A stretch of DNA of 64,000 bases from Winogradskyella sp. PG-2 (lineage in GTDB: Bacteria > Bacteroidota > Bacteroidia > Flavobacteriales > Flavobacteriaceae), in NCBI RefSeq assembly GCF_000828715.1, contig NZ_AP014583.1, positions 2,726,001 to 2,790,000 on the forward strand. The letters run 5' to 3'. Of the stretch, positions 44,398 through 54,356 are shown piece after piece (within the stretch, counting starts at the first letter, position 1; each line of letters starts with the position of its first letter). The translations under genes were made by a program, and so were the position numbers. The notes under the pieces were generated by a model, which worked only from the letters and a program-made list of their open reading frames with translations, made no database searches and was not told the DNA's origin.

Positions 44398-45096
44398 AAA
44401 GATTAACTTATATATTGTTCTTGACCATTTTTATTTGTGGGTGCAAAGATACAACGGATGATGATCCAATAATTGATAGTGGAAATGGTCAAGATGAACC
44501 AACAGGTGTATTATTGGTTTTCCCTTATGAAGATGAATTATGTAATGAAGGCGCTAATTTAACACCAACTGAGAGTACTGTTTTTTTTGAATGGCAACCT
44601 AATAGTAATGCTGAGGTTTATACATTGTCAATAGAGAATTTAGATACAGGTACAATCACGGTATATGAAACTGAGGAATTTATTTTTTCGAGTAACAATT
44701 CCACGTGCAAATGCATTTAGATGGTTTGTCAATTATAATTTTTTAGAACAAACTCAAGAAAGCGCTAGATGGAATTTTTATAATGCTGGCCCAGGAGTTC
44801 AAACGTATTCGCCTTTTCCTGCAGAGATAGTTTCACCAACCATGGCCCAAACTATTTCGTCTACAAGTTCAGTTACTTTGCAATGGAATGGTAGCGATGT
44901 AGATAATGATATTGTAAACTATGATATTTACTTCGGTGTTAATAATCCACCAAGCATTAATTCCTCTGGAATTTCTGCAGATCAATTAACTGTTTCTGTT
45001 GCTCCAAATACTATTTATTATTGGAATGTTGTTACTAAAGATGCTGCAGGAAATACATCAGAATCTGGTGTTTACCAATTTAGAGTATTAGAGTAA
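44394..45096 (+). pseudogene. Lipoprotein, frameshifted at a T6 run
   Basis: Lipoprotein of ~233 residues broken by one extra base. The first frame (44394-44720) has a lipobox FICGC (Cys17) and a beta-domain that ends at IFSSNNSTCKCI. The other frame from ~44686 continues FRVTIPRANAFRWFVN, then QTISSTSSVTLQWNGSDVDNDIVNYDIYFG and a fibronectin-like YYWNVVTKDAAGNTSESGVYQFRV to 45096. The join is at the six T at 44682-44687; five T would restore one frame. The C-terminal half looks like a fibronectin-type III repeat, so the protein would be a surface lipoprotein. The start overlaps the truncated upstream gene by four bases. Function unknown. Confidence 0.65.
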
Positions 45097-45191
45097 TTCA
45101 TTTTTTTTTGAAGAGATTTTTCTCATTTTAATTTGTTAAAAAAATATTCAAAAAATCGTAGAGAGTAAATCATCAATCTGAAAGCAATTGT

Positions 45192-45199
45192 TATTTTTG
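45192..45199 (+). promoter_or_regulatory. -7 box TATTTTTG directly in front of guaA
   Basis: Perfect TAnnTTTG element ending only three bases before the guaA ATG at 45203. Transcription starting ~6 bases further would give a leaderless message, or the element may be fortuitous. Confidence 0.4.
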
Positions 45200-45202
45200 C
45201 AC

Positions 45203-46738
45203 ATGCAAAATAACAAAGTCCTTATTTTAGATTTCGGATCGCAATACACGCAACTTATAGCGCGTCGTGTGAGAGAGTTAAATATTTATTGCGAAATCCA
45301 TCCATTCAATAAAATCCCCTCAGCTTCCGAAAGCTTTAAAGCTGTCGTTTTATCTGGTAGTCCAAATTCAGTTAGAGGTGAAGATGTTTTACATCCAGAC
45401 CTTTCAGGAATTAGAGGTGAAAAACCACTGTTAGCAGTTTGCTATGGTGCACAATATTTAGCACATTTTTCAGGAGGAGAAGTTGCAGAATCTAATACCA
45501 GAGAATATGGTAGAGCTAACTTAAACTTCGTTAAAGAGGATGAAGATTTCTTTACAGGAATTTCTAAAGGAAGTCAAGTTTGGATGAGTCACAGTGATAC
45601 GATTAAAAAATTGCCATCTAATGGTGTTTTATTAGCCAGTACTCATGACGTTAAAAATGCAGCTTTTAAGATAGATGGTGAAACAACATATGCTATTCAG
45701 TTTCATCCAGAAGTATATCATTCCACAGATGGTCGTCAATTACTAGAAAACTTTTTAGTCCATATAGCTCAAGTTGAACAAGATTGGACACCAGATTCTT
45801 TTGTTGACGAAACTGTAAATGCACTTAAAGAACAATTAGGTGACGATAAAGTCGTTTTAGGATTGTCTGGAGGTGTAGATTCTTCAGTGGCTGCAATGTT
45901 ACTGCATAAGGCCATTGGAAAAAACCTTTATTGCATCTTTGTAAATAACGGCTTACTTCGTAAAAATGAGTTTACCGATGTATTAAAGCAATACGAAGGG
46001 ATGGGATTGAACGTTAAAGGTGTAGATGCTTCGGCACGCTTTTTGGATGCGTTAAAGGGATTGAGTGATCCTGAAAAGAAAAGAAAAGCAATTGGAGCCG
46101 AGTTTATTGCTGTTTTTGATGATGAAGCACATTTAATACAGGATGTAAAGTGGTTAGCACAAGGCACCATTTATCCAGATGTTATAGAGAGTGTATCGGC
46201 AACAGGAGGACCAAGTGCAACAATAAAGAGTCATCATAACGTAGGTGGTTTACCTGATTATATGAAATTAAAAGTTGTAGAGCCTCTGAAAGCCTTGTTT
46301 AAAGATGAAGTAAGACGGGTAGGTGCTTCAATGCATATGGATTCTCAATTGTTAGGTCGTCATCCATTTCCGGGTCCTGGATTGGCAATTCGTATCCTTG
46401 GAGATCTAACTGAAGAGAAAGTACGTATATTACAAGAGGTAGATGCTATTTTTATTAATAATCTAAGATCTTGGGATTTATACGATAAAGTATGGCAAGC
46501 AGGTGCAATGTTGTTACCGGTGAATAGTGTAGGAGTGATGGGAGATGAGCGTACTTACGAAAAATGTGTGGCACTGAGAGCTGTAGAGAGTACAGACGGA
46601 ATGACTGCAGATTGGGTGAATTTACCTTATGAGTTTTTGCAAAAAACCTCAAACGAAATTATAAATAAAGTAAAAGGTGTGAATAGAGTTGTTTATGATA
46701 TTAGCTCTAAACCACCTGCAACTATAGAATGGGAATAG
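45203..46738 (+). CDS. guaA: GMP synthase (glutamine-hydrolysing)
   Basis: 511 residues from the ATG at 45203 (the longer frame from TTG 45188 runs back through the promoter). It converts XMP to GMP using glutamine and ATP. N-terminal class I glutamine amidotransferase: catalytic Cys80 in LAVCYGAQY, His168 and Glu170 in FHPEVYHS. The ATP-pyrophosphatase P-loop is [13 protein letters not shown] (~206-218), and the C-terminal dimerisation domain ends KPPATIEWE. Normal length. The last bases overlap the longer possible frame of the LysM gene. Confidence 0.97.
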   Translation: MQNNKVLILDFGSQYTQLIARRVRELNIYCEIHPFNKIPSASESFKAVVLSGSPNSVRGEDVLHPDLSGIRGEKPLLAVCYGAQYLAHFSGGEVAESNTREYGRANLNFVKEDEDFFTGISKGSQVWMSHSDTIKKLPSNGVLLASTHDVKNAAFKIDGETTYAIQFHPEVYHSTDGRQLLENFLVHIAQVEQDWTPDSFVDETVNALKEQLGDDKVVLGLSGGVDSSVAAMLLHKAIGKNLYCIFVNNGLLRKNEFTDVLKQYEGMGLNVKGVDASARFLDALKGLSDPEKKRKAIGAEFIAVFDDEAHLIQDVKWLAQGTIYPDVIESVSATGGPSATIKSHHNVGGLPDYMKLKVVEPLKALFKDEVRRVGASMHMDSQLLGRHPFPGPGLAIRILGDLTEEKVRILQEVDAIFINNLRSWDLYDKVWQAGAMLLPVNSVGVMGDERTYEKCVALRAVESTDGMTADWVNLPYEFLQKTSNEIINKVKGVNRVVYDISSKPPATIEWE

Positions 46739-46797
46739 AATTAGTGACTTTTTTACTGAATTTGTTTCTAAAAATAGGATTAGCTAAAACATATAAT

Positions 46798-48702
46798 ATG
46801 AAACATATTTTAACCATTATACTAATTGCGTTTACCGTAACACTAAGTGCTCAAAACTATCAAGAACATAAAGTAAAATCAGGTGAAACAATTGAGAGTA
46901 TTGCAAAGCAGTATTTGGTGACTCCTTTCGATATTTATGCTTTAAACCCTGATGCTAAGTCAAACTTTCAGCCAAATTCCGTTTTAATTATTCCTAACTC
47001 CAAAATTAAGAACGAACCTATTGAAGAAGAGTTTCGTGAACTTATTGGTTATAAAAAACATAAAGTAAAGCGTAAAGAAACCTTGTATGGTTTATCTAAA
47101 AAATATGCTGTTTCTGAAGAAGAAATAAAGAAAGCAAATCGTTTTTTATATTCTGAAAATCTAAAAAAAGGGGATAGAATAAGAATTCCACGATATAGAA
47201 CAGTAATATCTAAGCAAACTTATAGCAATACAGTTAAAAAGTATAAAGTACTACCAAGTGAAGGTAAATGGCGAATTGCCTACAAATTCGGAATTACTGT
47301 TGCTGAGTTAGAGAATTTAAATCCAGGAATGAGTGAAGTTATTCAGCCAGGTGATGAGCTCAACGTTCCTAATATTAAAGATAAGGAAGAGAAGTCAATT
47401 GAAATGACTTCTAATTATTATGAAGTTTTACCAAAAGAAGGGTTTTATAGATTAGAAAAAAAATTAGGATTATCCCAAGAACAATTAGAAGTACTCAATC
47501 CAGAATTAAAAGAAACGGGTTTAAAAGCTGGTATGGTTTTAAAAATTCCTTCTGAGGTTGATGTTGCGGGTAATTTAAGTGCTGTAGAGACAACGAGTCT
47601 AGCCTCTAAATTGACTAATTTTAAGACTAAAAAGATAGCTTTAATGATGCCTTATCGGTTAAATAGAATTGATGTAGATTCTATTGCCGAGTCAAAGGCT
47701 ATGATTAAAAATAGCAGATTGCTTTCTGTTGTGTTAGATTTTCATGTAGGAGTTACAATGGCATTAGATTCTGCAAAACAATTAGGAATCTCAACAGACT
47801 TAAAAGTATTAGACACTCAATATAATTCTGGTGCGACAGGAAAATTATTAAGTGATAATGATTTTTCAGACTATGATGCAGTAATTGGGCCAATGGAAGA
47901 AGGAAATTTCGATCGTGTTGCTTCAGCTTTAAAAAGAGATAATGTTCCTGTTATTGCTGCAATGAAGAAGCCGAAAAAAGTTTATAGTAATGTATTTCAG
48001 ACCGTGCCTGAAGATAAACTTCTGCGTAAAACGATGATAGATTTTGTTAAAGCAGATAGTTTAAAAACGGAGGTAATTATTATTTCAGATAGAGCTCATA
48101 AAGCCTCTAGTGAAGCTTTAAAAGCGGAATTTGATGGTGCAAAATTGATTTTATCGCGTACGAATAAAAAGAACCCAATTGATGGATTTTTTATATACGA
48201 AACAGATTTAGAAAATGTATTTAAGGCAGGTAAAACTATTGTGTTTTTAGAGACGAGTAGTAATGCATTTGCATCAAGCGTAATTAGTATGCTTAATGGG
48301 TTGATTGTAGATAGAACAGAGATTGTATTAGCAACTTTAGATAAAAACAAAGCTTTTGAAGGTAAAAATATAGATAATAATAATCTCTCTAATTTAAAGT
48401 TTCATTACCCATCAGTAAATAAAGATTTTGATGAAAGCAGATCTAATGCTTTTGTAAGGTCCTACAGAAAAGAGTATGGTGTATCACCAAGTAAGTATGT
48501 AGCTCGTGGTTTTGATATTACTTTAGACATTCTAATGCGATTAGCTTCTGAAGATAATTTATTTGAAGCCTCTAGTGCTGACATAGAAACTGAACATATC
48601 GAAAACAAATTTAGATATAATAAATCTTTATTTGGTGGCTATGTTAATGAAGCTATTTATATTGTTAAATACGATAATTTAAGAATCGTAAAAGCTGATT
48701 AA
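46798..48702 (+). CDS. LysM repeats fused to a periplasmic-binding-protein-like domain
   Basis: 634 residues from the ATG at 46798 (MKHILTIILIAFTVTLSAQ, signal peptide); an upstream ATG at 46729 would add a non-signal extension. Four LysM repeats follow, e.g. HKVKSGETIESIAKQYLVTPFDIY and HKVKRKETLYGLSKKYAVSEEEI, which bind peptidoglycan. From ~270 to 630 is a type-1 periplasmic-binding-protein-like fold, with IGPMEEGNFDRVASALKRDNVPVIAAM. This resembles LpoA/branched-chain-binding relatives and may act as a periplasmic regulator or amino-acid-type ligand sensor at the cell wall. Follows guaA directly; likely co-transcribed. Confidence 0.8.
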   Translation: MKHILTIILIAFTVTLSAQNYQEHKVKSGETIESIAKQYLVTPFDIYALNPDAKSNFQPNSVLIIPNSKIKNEPIEEEFRELIGYKKHKVKRKETLYGLSKKYAVSEEEIKKANRFLYSENLKKGDRIRIPRYRTVISKQTYSNTVKKYKVLPSEGKWRIAYKFGITVAELENLNPGMSEVIQPGDELNVPNIKDKEEKSIEMTSNYYEVLPKEGFYRLEKKLGLSQEQLEVLNPELKETGLKAGMVLKIPSEVDVAGNLSAVETTSLASKLTNFKTKKIALMMPYRLNRIDVDSIAESKAMIKNSRLLSVVLDFHVGVTMALDSAKQLGISTDLKVLDTQYNSGATGKLLSDNDFSDYDAVIGPMEEGNFDRVASALKRDNVPVIAAMKKPKKVYSNVFQTVPEDKLLRKTMIDFVKADSLKTEVIIISDRAHKASSEALKAEFDGAKLILSRTNKKNPIDGFFIYETDLENVFKAGKTIVFLETSSNAFASSVISMLNGLIVDRTEIVLATLDKNKAFEGKNIDNNNLSNLKFHYPSVNKDFDESRSNAFVRSYRKEYGVSPSKYVARGFDITLDILMRLASEDNLFEASSADIETEHIENKFRYNKSLFGGYVNEAIYIVKYDNLRIVKAD

Positions 48703-48770
48703 AGCGCAATAATAATTTAGAGATGGCGTTTTAATCTAAGTATATTCAATACGCTATTAACTTGTTCCTT

Positions 48771-49316
48771 ATGCAAATAAAGCATATCATTTTTTGTTTT
48801 TTGTTTTTTGTAATTGGTATAAATACTCATGAAGAAACATTGACTTGGAACGAATCGAGGCGTTTAACCTGGGATGATTTTAGAGCTGATGCAGATTCAA
48901 ATTCTGATGCTGTAGCACTAACAGCTTCTGGTATTACGTTTGGTTATTCTGTTAAGACTTCTGGAGACCGAATTATAGGGTTTTCTGCTTCAGTTGAAGC
49001 CCATTTTTACCCAAATAAATCTTGGTATATAGTAGATAAAGAAAATACTTATATACTAGGGCATGAGCAGTTGCATTTTGATATTACTGAATTATATGCT
49101 CGTAAATTTAGAAAACAACTAGAGCGTTTGGTTGTGAACCAAAATGTAAAAGAACAAATGAATCGTTTACATGTTGCTATTAATGAAGCACTTGGTGAAA
49201 CTCAAATACGATATGATACTCAAAGTAATCATTCTATAAATGTTGAAATGCAAAAGCAATGGGAAGCTTTCATAAAAGAAGAACTAAAAAAATTAGATGA
49301 ATACAAGTCTAAATAA
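48771..49316 (+). CDS. DUF922 secreted zinc-protease-like protein
   Basis: 181 residues from the ATG at 48771 (a TTG nine bases upstream is the alternative). A hydrophobic leader (~2-18) precedes LTWNESRRLTWDDFRADADS, the DUF922 opening. The putative metal site is HEQLHFD (His98, Glu99, His102), an HExxH-type motif, in TYILGHEQLHFDITELYARKF. The family is predicted to be secreted zinc-dependent proteases. A charged helical C-terminus follows. Upstream gene is the LysM fusion on the same strand. Confidence 0.82.
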   Translation: MQIKHIIFCFLFFVIGINTHEETLTWNESRRLTWDDFRADADSNSDAVALTASGITFGYSVKTSGDRIIGFSASVEAHFYPNKSWYIVDKENTYILGHEQLHFDITELYARKFRKQLERLVVNQNVKEQMNRLHVAINEALGETQIRYDTQSNHSINVEMQKQWEAFIKEELKKLDEYKSK

Positions 49317-49368
49317 ATACCTTGAGCCATTACTACATCATTAAGAATATAATTAGCAATTAAACTAA

Positions 49369-49602
49369 ATGAACATAGAGGGTAGCAAGGAAGCACTTAT
49401 AGAACTTGCACATTATAAAATGCCTTTTGGTAAATACAAGGACAGGTATTTAGTCGATGTCCCAGAATACTATTATACCTGGTTTAAACAAAAAGGATTT
49501 CCAGAAGGTAAACTAGGACGTATGATGCTACAAATGCATGATATTAAAATCAATGGACTTGAAGAGCTAATTCATAGAATCCAAAGGGATTTTAAGAAGT
49601 AA
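49369..49602 (+). CDS. DUF3820 small protein
   Basis: 77 residues. The DUF3820 core is MPFGKYKDRYLVDVPEYYYTWF (~19-40), then GFPEGKLGRMMLQMHDIKING. The fold is compact, resembles the C-terminal region of exonuclease-type proteins (compare the 24.1 kb exonuclease's FGKHKGK), and is thought to bind nucleic acid. Function unknown. It follows DUF922 by 52 bases and is followed by a weak hairpin at 49607-49630. Confidence 0.85.
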   Translation: MNIEGSKEALIELAHYKMPFGKYKDRYLVDVPEYYYTWFKQKGFPEGKLGRMMLQMHDIKINGLEELIHRIQRDFKK

Positions 49603-49606
49603 CATA

Positions 49607-49630
49607 AAAGTTATTACCCGTAATAATTTT
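49607..49630 (+). terminator. Short terminator hairpin after DUF3820
   Basis: TTATTA (49611-49616) pairs with TAATAA (49621-49626), loop CCCG, extended by A-T/G-T pairs and followed by TTTT. AT-only stem, so a weak terminator. Confidence 0.4.
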
Positions 49631-49661
49631 AATATTTGTACTAAAGTGTTTTTACCTCAAT

Positions 49662-50477
49662 CTATAGCGCCTTCAAGGTGACTTTACGTTCAACACTATT
49701 GAATGGTCCTGGAAGTATATTTCCTTCAGTATCAACTATTTTAAGGGCAATGCTTACTTCTCCCATCGGTAAGCCAGTTATTACATGTGGTACCCATTGT
49801 GTAATTGTAAACTCTTCACCATTAATAGTTGCAATGACTTTATGACCTGTTTCTGACAGTTCAGTATTTAAAACAAAAAAGTCTAAAAGAATATTTTCAG
49901 CATCTTTCCCAACGTATGTTCCTTTTGGTCGGCTATATATTAATGTTGGTGAATCCATTTGAAGACCTAAACTATCTTCGGCATTTTCACCAACGACAAG
50001 TTTTCTTACCACCATAGAGTTATCATTTTTTACAGACTCATGATACGAACGACTTAAAAAAGCAACTAAATGATGAACACCTGCTGGAATTTCTTTTTTT
50101 ATGTTAGGTTCATAATGAGCAGAGTAAGGTTGGTTGTTAAGTATAAAATGAATGTGCTGTCCTTTTCCTGAATTTGCTAATTTTTCTTTATTAGGACTAT
50201 CTGTAATCTCACCAAGAGCATAATTCTCTAATCCAAAGTCGAAATCAACTTCACTTGCTTCAGAAATCACCATTGTTTCAGAAGTATCTAACATCAATTT
50301 AGCATCAGCATATGCTGGTGAATCTGTTAGAGGTGCAATAGAAATTTTTACTACTTCATTTTCAGTAGATACTTGTTCGTTAGTATCTTCTGTTTCTTCA
50401 TTCTCTTTTTTATTGTCTTTACAAGCTGTTGCGAAAACAATTATGAATGCTAGTAGTGCTAATTTTAAATTTTTCAT
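49662..50477 (-). CDS. Uncharacterised lipoprotein with two conserved histidine clusters
   Basis: 271 residues from the ATG at 50477 (MKNLKLALLAFIIVFATAC, lipobox Cys19); a longer frame from 50525 would bury the signal. After an acidic, low-complexity spacer the domain has GKGQHIHFILNNQPYSAHYEP (~110-130) and GVHHLVAFLSRSYHES (~140-156), a His-rich pair of strands that could bind a metal. The C-terminal half has GEFTITQW-like strands. It resembles the DUF4399 style of periplasmic domain but I cannot assign it. Runs before the YdeI gene on the minus strand; no clear operon. Confidence 0.55.
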   Translation of the reverse strand: MKNLKLALLAFIIVFATACKDNKKENEETEDTNEQVSTENEVVKISIAPLTDSPAYADAKLMLDTSETMVISEASEVDFDFGLENYALGEITDSPNKEKLANSGKGQHIHFILNNQPYSAHYEPNIKKEIPAGVHHLVAFLSRSYHESVKNDNSMVVRKLVVGENAEDSLGLQMDSPTLIYSRPKGTYVGKDAENILLDFFVLNTELSETGHKVIATINGEEFTITQWVPHVITGLPMGEVSIALKIVDTEGNILPGPFNSVERKVTLKAL

Positions 50478-50537
50478 GGTAATAGGATTAGTTTTTAGTA
50501 AAGTTAAGTAGATAATTGCGTACACGCAAAAAAGATA

Positions 50538-51026
50538 TTAATTCTTCTTTAACCAAAGTTTTGGATCTGTGATGCCACGTTTTAAGTTTTCTGTGATTAA
50601 TAAAGCTTTATTTACCCTCATTTGAGCTGATTTATATCTAGAGATTGTATAAATAATACTGCGTTTTCTACCTGGTGTTAAACTCTCGAATATAGTGCAA
50701 GCTTCATAATCACTCATAAGAACAGCTTCTAACTCTTCAGACATGTCAACACCATACTTTGAAGTATCTTCAAAAACTTGAAGAGTAAAGTAATCGTTCA
50801 TAAAAATCCCTAATTCTTTTTGCTTGTTTTTGCTAAAGTAAATCTGAAATAGACCTGTTTTTTCTTTTTTTAATGCTGCATAGAATTCAATATGTTGGTT
50901 TTCAAATGTAGCAGTAACTTTTACACGTTTATGATTTTGATCAATAAAAGCTCGAATCGGTTTTTCTGGTAGAATTACACTTTGTTTATCAGCTAAAGTG
51001 ACTTCAAATGGTAAACTTTTGAGCAT
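50538..51026 (-). CDS. YdeI/OmpD-associated family protein, first copy
   Basis: 162 residues. N-terminal ~55 residues fit DUF1905-like strands (LPEKPIRAFIDQ, KVTATFENQHIEFYAAL). The C-terminal helical module is EAVLMSDYEACTIFESLTPGRKRSIIYTISRYKSAQMRVNKAL, the bacterial OmpD-associated signature. YdeI proteins are linked to resistance against cationic peptides in enterics, but function here is unproven. It ends 60 bases before the lipoprotein and starts six bases after the VPS10-like gene; same strand. Confidence 0.82.
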   Translation of the reverse strand: MLKSLPFEVTLADKQSVILPEKPIRAFIDQNHKRVKVTATFENQHIEFYAALKKEKTGLFQIYFSKNKQKELGIFMNDYFTLQVFEDTSKYGVDMSEELEAVLMSDYEACTIFESLTPGRKRSIIYTISRYKSAQMRVNKALLITENLKRGITDPKLWLKKN

Positions 51027-51032
51027 GCTTAA

Positions 51033-54000
51033 TCAATCTAAACCAAAAGTCTTAGTCTCTTTAAAAGGATCCATTTGAATTTGTTTCATACTACTTTGGT
51101 AATTTTTCCAAGCTGTATTAAAGAAACTATTAGTCTCACCTATCAATTTACCTAAAGCATCTTTTGCATGTTTCATTAAAGTTGTTTCGGTTGAGGTTAA
51201 TCCTGTCTGACTATTGGATACATAATTATTAGCGAAACGAAGACGTTGTAAAGGTGTCACTTCTGGATTTCTCGTAATTCCTTGACGTTTGTCAACTTTA
51301 CCTAAATATTTATCTATTAAGCTGTCTATTGATTTTACAATGTCTTTAGAACCTTTAATTTGATCCTTATATTTTTCTTTATCTAGTTTAGATAAGTTCT
51401 TTTTATAAGTTTCAGCAATCGTTTTGCTTTCCACTAATTGCTTTACAGCATTTGCAGCCGTTTCTTGCATTTTTTCTAACTTTTTAGCCGCAGCATAAAC
51501 TTCATCAATATTCTTTTGAGATACTTCTAATCGTGGATCAGATTCTACTTTAATAGTTGTTTCAGACATTTGGTCTCCATAATGTAATTCAGCTTTATAA
51601 AATCCTGGCTTAACATTTACACCACCTGGTTCTCTAGTTTGCTTTCTAATTCGACGAGATGGTCTACTCACTCCAGCTTCAGTCATAAACCAAGATAATT
51701 TGTGGATGCCGTTTTCTTTAGGAGCTTTTAGCTTTAATGTTCTTATTAAGCGTGCTTCATCATAAAATTTTAAGGTTAGCGAATCCCACTTTACTTTTGA
51801 CTCTTCTTTTTCAGAACCTGTTTCGTCTTCATCTTTATCCTTTTTATCTGATTTAGGCTGTTCTTTTTTATTGAACATATATGCAAGCTGAGCTCCATAT
51901 TCTCTATTATCACCATGGTACATGGCATCTGCACCAAAACGACTTCCTGTTGGTTGCTGATAAGCAGCTTGATATGCTGTTGGTGGATCAAATAACATAA
52001 TAGTTGAAGTTATTACAGATGCGTCGTTAGCGATTGCTCTTAATGGTCTTATATCATCTAAAACCCAAGCAGCACGACCAAAAGTACCTATTACTAAATC
52101 GTGTTCTCTTGGTTGAATTACCAAATCTTTTACTGATGTTGTTGGGAAACCTTCAGTCCATTTGGTCCATTTTTTACCAGCATTTACAGAAATATATAAA
52201 CCATCATCTGTTCCTAAGAATAGTAGATTTGGTTCTACTAAATCTTCAACGATAGCTAATGTATAACTTTGCACATCGTTTTCATCTACAATACGTTCCC
52301 AGGTCTTACCATAGTTTTTTGTTCTATAAGCATAAGGCGTATAATTAAAACGTCTATAATCATTGGCGATTAAAAGTGCTTCGCCTTTATTTTTATTAGA
52401 GGCTTTTATTTGTGCGATCCAACTACCTTCTGGTAAACCCTTTAAGTTTTTAGACACATCATTCCAATTGTTTCCTCCGTCAGTTGTGTAGTGTACTCGT
52501 CCGTCATCAGTACCAGCCCAAAGCATATCTTTTTCAAGTACTGAAGGTTCAATAACTAAGATAGTAGTATGGTTTTCTGCACCAGTAGCATCCATACTTA
52601 GACCACCACTTTCAGATTGCTTTTGTTTCTCTGGATCATTGGTTGATAAGTCTGGAGAAATAACCGTCCAAGTTTCACCCTTATCAGTTGATTTATGTAC
52701 AAACTGACTTCCAAAGTAAAGTGTACTATTATCAAAAGGGTCAATGTTTATAGCAGAATTCCAGTTAAAACGTAAACGTACATCTGGATCTGGATGTGTT
52801 GGACGTACACCATAATTATTTCCTGTTTGCCAATCGTATCTGCTGACATAACCTTGTTGACTCATAGACCATCCATAACGCGAATCATCTCTGTCTGGCA
52901 CCACATCAAAACCATCACCAAAACTGATTTCTTGCCAATAGCTGTTTCTAATCCCTTGAGCACGCCAAACATAAGCTGGTCCTCTCCAAGATCCATTGTC
53001 TTGCATACCACCATAGACGTTATAAGGAAATTCGTTATCTACATTAATATGATAGAATTGCGCCACAGGTAAGTTGCCAATAAAGCGCCAAGTTTTTCCA
53101 CCATCTTTAGTGATATTCATACCACCATCATTGCCATCAATCATAAAGTTTCCATTTTCAGGATGAATCCACCAGGCATGATGATCTGGATGAACACCAT
53201 TACTTACACCATAAGCAGGCATCAATTGCGAGAAATTTTTCCCGCCATCTTCTGAAACATTCACGTAAGTAAATACAGAATATACACGATTTTCATTTTG
53301 TGGATCGACATAGATTTCAGAATAGTAAAATGGACGATTACCAATATCATTTTTATCATTTACCTTTTTCCATTTAGAACCACCATCTTCACTTTTATAG
53401 AGTGCGTTCTTTTTTGCTTCTACTAAGGCATAAATAATATTTGGTTTATTTGGTGCGATTGCTATACCAATACGTCCTAAATTCCCTTGAGGGAAACCAT
53501 CATCTTCTGTTATTTTCTTCCAAGTTTTTCCACCATCATGCGTAATATGCAAACCAGAGCCTTTACCTCCAGAATTGAAGAACCAAGGGTCACGTTTATG
53601 TTCCCACATTGCAGCAATTAACTTGTTTGGATTTGTAGGATCCATTATTAAATCTGCAACACCTGTTTTATTATTAGTGAATAAAATTTTATTCCATGTT
53701 TTTCCGCCGTCAGTAGTTTTAAAAACACCACGTTCTGGATGTTCTCCCCAAGGGGAACCAATTGCACCAACATAAACTACATCTGGATTTGTTGGGTCAA
53801 CTACAATACGATGAATATGTCTTGTGTTTTCAAGACCCATTGCCATCCATGTTTTACCTCCATCAAGGGATTTGTATACACCAAAACCACCATTCAATGA
53901 ATTACGAGGATTTCCCTCTCCAGTACCGACCCAAATCACACTTGGATTAGATTGCTGTATTTCTACTGCTCCAATAGAAGCTGTTAATTGCTTTTCGAAA

Positions 54001-54233
54001 ATTGGTTCCCATGTGATTCCACCAGAATTTGATTTCCAGAGACCACCAGAGGCAGTACCTACGTACATCACATCAGTATTACTGTTTACCACATCTATTG
54101 CGGTAACACGACCAGACATGCCACCAGGACCAATATTTCGCGGTGCCATATTTTTGACCATGTCCATTGAAAATTCTTGTGCAGAAACAAGCGTTATGCA
54201 GAATAGCATAACAATAGAAAAGAGATTCTTCAT
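51033..54233 (-). CDS. VPS10/BNR beta-propeller secreted protein (sortilin-like glycosyl-hydrolase fold)
   Basis: 1066 residues. I place the start at the ATG at 54233 (MKNLFSIVMLFCITLVSAQ, signal peptide). From ~25 to ~780 it is a large beta-propeller with repeated Asp-boxes (SNSGGITWEPI, SLDGGKTWMAM, TTDGGKTWNKI, THDGGKTWKKI, STDKGETWTVI). A charged insert at ~780-830 (KKEQPKSDKKDKDEDE) splits it, and the C-terminal ~200 residues are helical. No T9SS sorting domain is seen, unlike the 11.7 kb protein. The family name suggests a sortilin or sialidase-type propeller; actual activity unknown. Divergent from the vWA gene. Confidence 0.87.
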   Translation of the reverse strand: MKNLFSIVMLFCITLVSAQEFSMDMVKNMAPRNIGPGGMSGRVTAIDVVNSNTDVMYVGTASGGLWKSNSGGITWEPIFEKQLTASIGAVEIQQSNPSVIWVGTGEGNPRNSLNGGFGVYKSLDGGKTWMAMGLENTRHIHRIVVDPTNPDVVYVGAIGSPWGEHPERGVFKTTDGGKTWNKILFTNNKTGVADLIMDPTNPNKLIAAMWEHKRDPWFFNSGGKGSGLHITHDGGKTWKKITEDDGFPQGNLGRIGIAIAPNKPNIIYALVEAKKNALYKSEDGGSKWKKVNDKNDIGNRPFYYSEIYVDPQNENRVYSVFTYVNVSEDGGKNFSQLMPAYGVSNGVHPDHHAWWIHPENGNFMIDGNDGGMNITKDGGKTWRFIGNLPVAQFYHINVDNEFPYNVYGGMQDNGSWRGPAYVWRAQGIRNSYWQEISFGDGFDVVPDRDDSRYGWSMSQQGYVSRYDWQTGNNYGVRPTHPDPDVRLRFNWNSAINIDPFDNSTLYFGSQFVHKSTDKGETWTVISPDLSTNDPEKQKQSESGGLSMDATGAENHTTILVIEPSVLEKDMLWAGTDDGRVHYTTDGGNNWNDVSKNLKGLPEGSWIAQIKASNKNKGEALLIANDYRRFNYTPYAYRTKNYGKTWERIVDENDVQSYTLAIVEDLVEPNLLFLGTDDGLYISVNAGKKWTKWTEGFPTTSVKDLVIQPREHDLVIGTFGRAAWVLDDIRPLRAIANDASVITSTIMLFDPPTAYQAAYQQPTGSRFGADAMYHGDNREYGAQLAYMFNKKEQPKSDKKDKDEDETGSEKEESKVKWDSLTLKFYDEARLIRTLKLKAPKENGIHKLSWFMTEAGVSRPSRRIRKQTREPGGVNVKPGFYKAELHYGDQMSETTIKVESDPRLEVSQKNIDEVYAAAKKLEKMQETAANAVKQLVESKTIAETYKKNLSKLDKEKYKDQIKGSKDIVKSIDSLIDKYLGKVDKRQGITRNPEVTPLQRLRFANNYVSNSQTGLTSTETTLMKHAKDALGKLIGETNSFFNTAWKNYQSSMKQIQMDPFKETKTFGLD

Positions 54234-54256
54234 TATATTAAGGTTAGTTAAGTAAT

Positions 54257-54317
54257 GCTTAAAATTAAGCAAAAGAAATGATAGAATTCTTAATGAGTTG
54301 TTAAGTTGTTCTTAACA
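54257..54317. promoter_or_regulatory. Two palindromes in the VPS10/vWA divergent region
   Basis: GCTTAA-AA-TTAAGC (54257-54270) and TGTTAAG-TTGTT-CTTAACA (54299-54317) are perfect inverted repeats that share the TTAAG/CTTAA core. They lie between the divergent genes at 54233 and 54357. Possible operators for the VPS10-like or vWA-MoxR transcript. Confidence 0.4.
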
Positions 54318-54356
54318 CTATTTTTTGATTCGAAAAAGCTTTATTTTTACATAACT

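Noticed and set aside
53824..54255. 143-residue plus-strand frame inside the VPS10-like gene
   Set aside because: Antisense shadow of the propeller's repeated Asp-boxes; no start signal or domain.
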